Below are positions 59,363 to 64,000 of a stretch of 64,000 bases of DNA, in pieces. Positions within the stretch are counted from its first letter, which is position 1. The number at the start of each line of letters is the position of its first letter. The translations under genes were made by a program, and so were the position numbers. Source of the DNA: an uncultured Flavobacterium sp. (GTDB taxonomy: Bacteria > Bacteroidota > Bacteroidia > Flavobacteriales > Flavobacteriaceae). Under the pieces are notes generated by a model that was given only the letters and a program-made list of their open reading frames with translations, did not search any database and was not told the origin of the DNA. The stretch covers positions 186,001-250,000 of the forward strand of contig NZ_OY730249.1 in the NCBI RefSeq assembly GCF_963422545.1, written 5' to 3'.

Positions 59363-60724
59363 TTAACCAAATAAAATACTGGCAACATCTTCAATTTTTG
59401 CAACAAGCTCAATCTTGATTCCTGTATTTTTTAAGGCAATTTTATTGTATTTAGATACAAATATAGAAGTGAATCCTAATTTTTCAGCTTCCTGAATTCT
59501 CTGATCTACACGATTTACAGGTCGAATTTCGCCTGAAAGTCCAACTTCACCCGCAAAACAGAAACCTTTTGTTACCGAAATATCTTCGTTTGACGATAAA
59601 ATAGCAGCAACAACCGCAAGGTCAATTGCAGGATCATCTACAGAAATTCCTCCAGTAACATTCAGGAAAACGTCTTTTGCTCCTAAACGGAATCCGGCTC
59701 TTTTTTCTAAAACTGCCAGAATCATGTTTAGCCTTTTGGCGTTGTAGCCAGTGGTGCTGCGCTGTGGAGTTCCATAAACCGCCGTACTTACCAACGATTG
59801 TATTTCGATCATCAACGGACGCATTCCTTCCATGGTTGTAGCGATTGCAGTTCCCGACATTTCTTCGTCTTTGTGCGAAATCAATATTTCGGACGGATTG
59901 CTTACTTCTCGCAAACCGCTACCTAACATCTCATAAATTCCCAATTCGGCAGTTGAGCCAAAACGGTTTTTTAAGGAACGCAGGATTCTGTAAACATGAT
60001 TTCGATCGCCTTCAAATTGTAAAACCGTGTCGACCATGTGCTCGAGGATTTTTGGTCCGGCGATGTTTCCATCTTTTGTAATATGTCCAATTAAAATAAC
60101 GGGAATATTGGTTTCTTTGGCAAATTTTATCAGTTCGGCAGTAGTTTCTCTAATTTGAGAAATACTTCCTGCTGTAGATTCAATATAATCGGTATGTAAA
60201 GTCTGAATCGAGTCGATAATGACAATTTCAGGCTGAATCGCTTCAATTTGCTTGAATATATTTTGCGTTTTAGTTTCCGTCAAAATATAGCAATTATCGC
60301 TATTTGGCGTTATTCTTTCGGCACGCATTTTTATTTGCTTCTGACTTTCTTCACCAGAAACATAAAGTGTTTTATAAGGTAACTTTAATGATATTTGAAG
60401 TAAAAGTGTACTTTTTCCAATTCCCGGTTCACCGCCCAAAAGCGTCAGGGATCCCGGAACGATTCCGCCGCCAAGAACGCGATTTAATTCACCGTCGGTT
60501 GTGTCCATACGGATTTCCAGAGCCGAATCAATTTCGTTAATTTTTAACGGACGAGGCGCTTTACCGTTTGAAGCTGGTTCACTTTTCCAGGCTACTTTTT
60601 CCTGTTTCTGAATAATTTCTTCCGCAATAGTATTCCATTCTTTGCAGGCATTGCATTGTCCTTGCCATTTGGCATATTGAGTTCCGCAGTTTTGACAAAA
60701 AAAAGAAGTTTTAACTTTTGACAT
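59363..60724 (-). CDS. radA: DNA repair protein RadA
   Basis: A 453-aa branch-migration ATPase acting with RecA in recombination. The N-terminal zinc finger has Cys10/Cys13/Cys24/Cys27. Walker A is GGEPGIGKST at 97-106, Walker B lies in PEIVIIDSIQTL, and the RadA-specific KNRFG motif is at 252-256. The C-terminal Lon/S16-like domain has the inactive serine site region (DPAIDLAVVAAILSS). The length is standard. Its start codon overlaps the stop of the esterase-like gene by one base (TAATG), so the two are translated together. Confidence 0.97.
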   Translation of the reverse strand: MSKVKTSFFCQNCGTQYAKWQGQCNACKEWNTIAEEIIQKQEKVAWKSEPASNGKAPRPLKINEIDSALEIRMDTTDGELNRVLGGGIVPGSLTLLGGEPGIGKSTLLLQISLKLPYKTLYVSGEESQKQIKMRAERITPNSDNCYILTETKTQNIFKQIEAIQPEIVIIDSIQTLHTDYIESTAGSISQIRETTAELIKFAKETNIPVILIGHITKDGNIAGPKILEHMVDTVLQFEGDRNHVYRILRSLKNRFGSTAELGIYEMLGSGLREVSNPSEILISHKDEEMSGTAIATTMEGMRPLMIEIQSLVSTAVYGTPQRSTTGYNAKRLNMILAVLEKRAGFRLGAKDVFLNVTGGISVDDPAIDLAVVAAILSSNEDISVTKGFCFAGEVGLSGEIRPVNRVDQRIQEAEKLGFTSIFVSKYNKIALKNTGIKIELVAKIEDVASILFG

Positions 60725-61878
60725 TATTTGGTCTTTTTTGCAAGGGTATTCATCTCGTCGATTTTCTCGTACATCAAATCTTTATTCAAATCACCAATTG
60801 GCTCCATTTGCGAAGCATTTTGATATTTTTTTGCGGCATGTTTAGGATCGCCCATTTTCTCATACATTAATCCCAATTCATATTCTCCAAGCATGGCTTT
60901 TGGGTAATTTACGTTTCCAATTTCTGCCATTCTTCCTAACTCGTCGTATGCATTTTTCTTTAAGATAATATTTTCGATTACTTTAAAATCACTCATTCTT
61001 ACGGGAATTTGAACTCCCAAAACTTTAGACATCATGTCGTATTTGTTTTGAAGATAATCAGCATATCCGGTTTCAAGAACGGCAATTTTCTCATTGTACT
61101 CGGCAGAATTTATTGGTCTGTAAACTTCAAAAATCTGATACAATGCACTTGGAATCGAATGAAGAACTTCTGTGTAATGAGTTGTTCCTTTAAATAATTC
61201 GTATTTATAACTTACTAACGGATTATTTGCGATTTTAATATTGCTGTCCAATTTTTCTATAGGTTCTTTGATTTTCTTGATGTCGCCATCGGCAGCAGAA
61301 AGATAATAGAAGAAAGGTTGTGTTACTTTTGCAAATTTCTCCGGAATACGAACTTCCATTTTTGGGGCAAGTTCCGGGCTTAAACAGATATAAGCGTTAA
61401 AAAGCGGTTCTTCTTTATACAAATAGAAATTGATAAAACTTGCTGTAATATCATGACCGGCAATAACTCTGAAAGGAGATGTGCGGTATTTTTTTTCGAT
61501 ATAAGGAACTAATTCAGCTCCGATAAATTCAAAAAACTTGGCTCCTTTTTCAAAAGGCAAACCTGTATTTTGATCAATTGTTGAGTCGTCTTCGCGTTCT
61601 CCGTTTTTATTTTGGTGAACGCCAATAATAATCATCTCAGGCAAATCGTCCCAATAGGTTCCGTAACTTAAAGCTCCGGAAAATGGATCGAATAAATAAT
61701 CGCCGTCTAATAAATAAAGAACAGGGTATTTTTTGTCTGGATTAGATTCATAAGAAGCGGGAAGTCCGATGGTTATTCTTCTTTCTTCTCCAAGTTTCTC
61801 AGATTGAATGTTGTCGAATGTTTTCTGTGAGAAAGCAGAAATTGAAATAAAGATAAATAGTAAGTAAACTTTTTTCAT
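60724..61878 (-). CDS. Exported esterase-fold protein lacking the nucleophile serine
   Basis: A 384-aa protein with a signal peptide (ending AFSQ, residue about 18). It then has an esterase-D/Fes-like alpha/beta hydrolase domain (residues about 25-270: YPVLYLLDGDYLF, MIIIGVHQNKNGER, FRVIAGHDITASF). Where active members read GHSMGG, this one reads GHDITA, so the nucleophile Ser is Asp143. The C-terminal 110 residues are helical and TPR-like (LGEYELGLMYEKMGDPKHAAKKYQNA). Classical ester hydrolysis is therefore unlikely; binding or a different chemistry is possible. It is coupled to radA by TAATG. Confidence 0.85.
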   Translation of the reverse strand: MKKVYLLFIFISISAFSQKTFDNIQSEKLGEERRITIGLPASYESNPDKKYPVLYLLDGDYLFDPFSGALSYGTYWDDLPEMIIIGVHQNKNGEREDDSTIDQNTGLPFEKGAKFFEFIGAELVPYIEKKYRTSPFRVIAGHDITASFINFYLYKEEPLFNAYICLSPELAPKMEVRIPEKFAKVTQPFFYYLSAADGDIKKIKEPIEKLDSNIKIANNPLVSYKYELFKGTTHYTEVLHSIPSALYQIFEVYRPINSAEYNEKIAVLETGYADYLQNKYDMMSKVLGVQIPVRMSDFKVIENIILKKNAYDELGRMAEIGNVNYPKAMLGEYELGLMYEKMGDPKHAAKKYQNASQMEPIGDLNKDLMYEKIDEMNTLAKKTK

Positions 61879-62272
61879 GATTTGGGGTATTTCAGTGAAT
61901 TAAAAAGTATTGAAATAATGTAGCAATATAATACTTTATTTGCTTTTTTGTTATAGAAAACCTGTGGAGAAATATAAAATATTTTGTATTGATTAATCAT
62001 TTTAACCGCAAAGCACGCTAAGATTTTTATCTATTTAGATGTTTAAAAAAACACAAAGTTCGCAAAGCTTTGTCTTGATGTAGCTTTGCGAACTTTGCGT
62101 TTTCTATGCATAAAGTAAAATTAAATCTTAGCGTGCTTTGCGGTTAATTTTATTCGTAATTTTTAAACTCCAAAGGTTTTTGTTTTGATCCTTTTATTTG
62201 AGGCAAAAGCAATCTGATTTGTTCAAAAATAATTTTGACAAATAATAGTAAGATAGAGTGTAAAAGAAAAAC
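61879..62272. repeat. 394-nt gap with a large inverted repeat, no gene
   Basis: The gap contains the CGCAAAG-family inverted repeat at 62002-62147 and nothing else recognisable. The esterase promoter should lie within 61880-61990, but no TAnnTTTG match was found. Confidence 0.7.
62002..62147. repeat. Nested inverted repeat of the CGCAAAGCACGCTAAG family
   Basis: Outer arms 62002-62026 and 62123-62147 are 25 nt of perfect complement. Inner arms 62054-62069 and 62082-62097 (CAAAGTTCGCAAAGCT) also pair. Single diverged units occur at 8344, 34733 and 42170. Confidence 0.9.
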
Positions 62273-62623
62273 TTAGGTTAGCGAATTATCGTTTTCATTA
62301 GGGAAAATGATCCATGGTTTGAAGGTTTTAGCTTCTTCAAATTCCAGGGTTGCATAGGATATAATGATAATAATATCGTCTTTTTGAACTTTTCTTGCCG
62401 CAGGACCATTCAGGGTTATTTCGCCTGAATTTTTTATTCCTTTAATGGCATAAGTTTCAAAACGTTCTCCATTATTGATGTTTACAATAGCTACTTTTTC
62501 GCCTTCAATAATGTTTGAGGCTTCCAGTAATGTTTCGTCAATAGTAATACTGCCAATATAATTTAAATCAGCTCCAGTTACTTTTACACGATGAATTTTA
62601 GATTTTATAACTTGAATTTGCAT
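62273..62623 (-). CDS. panD: Aspartate 1-decarboxylase
   Basis: A 116-aa pyruvoyl enzyme that makes beta-alanine from aspartate for pantothenate synthesis. The self-cleavage site Gly24-Ser25 is in NYIGSITID; Lys9 and later RKVQKDDIIIIISYA and other core segments agree with the family. It is directly downstream of panC (14-nt gap), and its product beta-alanine is a PanC substrate, so the pair forms a pathway operon. Confidence 0.97.
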   Translation of the reverse strand: MQIQVIKSKIHRVKVTGADLNYIGSITIDETLLEASNIIEGEKVAIVNINNGERFETYAIKGIKNSGEITLNGPAARKVQKDDIIIIISYATLEFEEAKTFKPWIIFPNENDNSLT

Positions 62624-62637
62624 GGTGCAAAGGTAAA

Positions 62638-63486
62638 TTAATTTAATGAAATGGTGTCAATCAACCTTATAGAATTAACAAATACCGCTATAAATGCACG
62701 GTAATTTTTGTCTTTAGTTTTATGATCTATAGGTAATAATGTGGATTCGTCAGCAATAACAAAATATTCGAGGTCAAATCGTTCGTTGTCTTTGAAAGAA
62801 TTTTCTACAAAAGCGATGGTTTCTTCCGGAGTATTGGTCTGGAATATTTCTTTAGCTTCAGTTAAAACTTTGTAAATAATTGATGCTTCTTTTCTTTCTT
62901 CGGGAGTTAAGCGTTCATTTCGAGAACTCATTGCCAGTTGATTTTCTTCTCTAAAAATAGGGCAACCAACTACATTTACTGGCAAATGGTTCTTTTCGAC
63001 CATTTTCTTGACAATTTGTAATTGCTGGAAATCTTTTTCTCCAAAATAAGCATTTGTTGGCGTAACGATCTCAAACAGACGTTTTACGATGGTTCCGACT
63101 CCGTTAAAATGTCCGGGTCTGAATTTCCCTTCCATCTGATTTTCTAATCCGTCAAAGTCAAAAGATTGCGAAATAGTGTGTCCTTCATAAATATCATCAA
63201 CAGAAGGAGCATATAAAATCATTTTGTCACTTAATCCTCGCATTTTTTTTACGTCTTCTTCAAGTGTTCTCGGGTATTTTTCGAGATCTTCGGGATTATT
63301 GAATTGCGTTGGATTGACAAAAATACTCACAACAGTGTCGTCATTTTCTTTAAGTGATCTTTGCATTAAAGCTAAATGCCCCTGATGTAAAGCGCCCATT
63401 GTTGGTACAAATCCGATGGTTGAATTTGCGGTTTTGATAGTTTTTAAATAAGCTATCAAAGCTACTTTACCGTAGAAAATATGCAT
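62638..63486 (-). CDS. panC: Pantothenate synthetase
   Basis: A 282-aa ligase joining pantoate and beta-alanine with ATP. Motifs are GFVPTMGALHQGHLALM (HxGH), SIFVNPTQFNNPEDLEKYP, FNGVGTIVKRLFEIV, YFGEKDFQQLQIVKK and AMSSRNERLTPEER. The ATG at 63486 (MHIFYGKVAL) is the native-looking start. The ATG at 63516 lies inside the promoter box TATGTTTG (63510-63517). It is divergent from the GT5-like gene and first in the panC-panD operon. Confidence 0.97.
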   Translation of the reverse strand: MHIFYGKVALIAYLKTIKTANSTIGFVPTMGALHQGHLALMQRSLKENDDTVVSIFVNPTQFNNPEDLEKYPRTLEEDVKKMRGLSDKMILYAPSVDDIYEGHTISQSFDFDGLENQMEGKFRPGHFNGVGTIVKRLFEIVTPTNAYFGEKDFQQLQIVKKMVEKNHLPVNVVGCPIFREENQLAMSSRNERLTPEERKEASIIYKVLTEAKEIFQTNTPEETIAFVENSFKDNERFDLEYFVIADESTLLPIDHKTKDKNYRAFIAVFVNSIRLIDTISLN

Positions 63487-63509
63487 GCCAGTATTATTAA
63501 AATTTAGTG

Positions 63510-63517
63510 CAAACATA
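63510..63517 (-). promoter_or_regulatory. -7 promoter box (TATGTTTG) of panC-panD
   Basis: It fits TAnnTTTG, 23 nt before the panC ATG on the minus strand, back to back with the GT5 promoter at 63549-63556. Confidence 0.6.
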
Positions 63518-63548
63518 ATATATTAGTTAATAACTGCATAAAATTTTG

Positions 63549-63556
63549 TAATTTTG
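63549..63556 (+). promoter_or_regulatory. -7 promoter box (TAATTTTG) of the GT5-like gene
   Basis: It fits TAnnTTTG, 38 nt before the ATG at 63595. No -33 TTG at the proper distance was seen. Confidence 0.5.
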
Positions 63557-63594
63557 CAACGTTTTTATTACCAAAAATTAAGTAAAATACTATT

Positions 63595-64000
63595 ATGAAA
63601 GATAAGAGGATATTATATGTATCATCTGAAGTCGTGCCTTATTTGGCTGAAAATGAGGTTTCTTTAATGTCTTATGACGTTCCAAAAATGATTAACGATC
63701 AAGGAGGTCAGATAAGAATTTTCATGCCAAGATATGGAAATATCAACGAAAGAAGACACCAATTACATGAAGTTATTAGACTTTCAGGAATGAATTTGGT
63801 AGTGAATGACTTAGATATGCCATTGATTATTAAGGTAGCTTCGATTCCGAAAGAAAGAATTCAGGTTTATTTTATCGATAATGATGAATATTTTAAGCGT
63901 AAAGCAACTTTTGCTGACGAAGAAGGTGTTTTGTATCCTGATAATGACGAGAGAGCAATATTTTTTGCAAAAGGAGTTGTTGAGACCGTAAAAAAACTGA
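63595..64000 (+). CDS. Glycogen/starch synthase-like glycosyltransferase, N-terminal part (cut by window edge)
   Basis: The first 135 codons of a GT5-like protein. The start RILYVSSEVVPYLAENEVSLM, then YDVPKMINDQGGQIRIFMPRYGNI and the later YFIDNDEYFKRK with PDNDERAIFFAKGVVE match the GT5 catalytic domain. At the position of the ADP-glucose-binding K-x-G-G-L motif this protein has ENEVSLMS instead. It may therefore be a divergent member with a different donor or no synthase activity. The gene is divergent from panC, an arrangement common in Bacteroidota. The C-terminal half is outside the window. Confidence 0.85.
   Translation, partial: MKDKRILYVSSEVVPYLAENEVSLMSYDVPKMINDQGGQIRIFMPRYGNINERRHQLHEVIRLSGMNLVVNDLDMPLIIKVASIPKERIQVYFIDNDEYFKRKATFADEEGVLYPDNDERAIFFAKGVVETVKKL

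Overview
This window looks like a chromosomal segment of a Flavobacterium-type member of the Bacteroidota. The DNA is AT-rich. Several genes are preceded by the Bacteroidota -7 box TAnnTTTG instead of Shine-Dalgarno-type signals. The gene content (class I fumarase, OmpA-family proteins, SpmA-SpmB-type fusion, bifunctional OlsF-like acyltransferase, TPR-DUF4286-rsmA-mgtE run, glycogen-synthase-like gene divergent from panC-panD) fits that group. I see no rRNA, tRNA, CRISPR array, integrase or prophage block. About 66 protein genes are supported; both window ends cut a gene (dinB at the left, a GT5 glycogen/starch-synthase-like gene at the right).

Layout. 1-2.7 kb: end of DNA polymerase IV, a PAS protein, class I fumarase. 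2.7-4.3 kb: a lipoprotein, then a REP-associated tyrosine transposase (RAYT) flanked by two copies of a multi-hairpin palindromic element. 4.3-16.2 kb: minus-strand housekeeping and accessory genes (SpmAB-like carrier, HTH_42 protein, 3'-5' exonuclease, Ogt, nucleoside-diphosphate-sugar epimerase-like protein, GNAT, LysR divergent from a rhodanese, M28 peptidase, zinc-finger protein, GNAT-nitrilase fusion). 16.3-23.7 kb: ssb, DUF2461, a Lys/Cys-rich small protein, ferritin, OmpA barrel, chloramphenicol acetyltransferase-like gene, HAD phosphatase, EamA transporter. 23.7-26.5 kb: a RloA/RloB (AbiL-like) pair, then a 91-aa orphan gene with its own promoter and a strongly structured 5' leader. 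26.5-37.2 kb: metG, a repeat-rich gap, CDGSH protein, secreted DinB-fold protein, PhzF, small orphans, patatin. 37.4-44.4 kb: serS, lgt, TPR protein, DUF4286, rsmA, mgtE. 44.8-56.2 kb: proC, nhaA, hydrolase, dehydrogenase, three small membrane proteins, olsF, xth, OmpA-like lipoprotein, aldo/keto reductase. 56.2-64 kb: a glycosyltransferase-51 protein with a long non-catalytic N-terminal half, radA with a pseudo-esterase, panD-panC and the divergent GT5 gene.

How the genes work together: most units are short. The clearest operons are rloA-rloB (stop and start codons abut), esterase-radA (TAATG overlap), panC-panD, rsmA-mgtE (11-nt overlap), LysR-GNAT (16-nt overlap) and GNAT/nitrilase-zinc finger-M28-SRPBCC. 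The intergenic regions are unusually rich in small dispersed repeats: at least ten families can be seen, several as long inverted repeats next to or inside genes, one inserted in frame in a coding sequence.

The most interesting items are (1) the RAYT with its palindromic flanks and dispersed relatives, (2) the structured leader RNA at about 26290-26424, (3) the RloAB candidate defence pair, (4) an esterase-fold protein whose nucleophile serine is replaced by Asp and which is translationally coupled to radA, and (5) a GT5-like protein lacking the ADP-glucose-binding KTGGL motif. All functional statements rest on motif and family recognition by eye; no database search was run.
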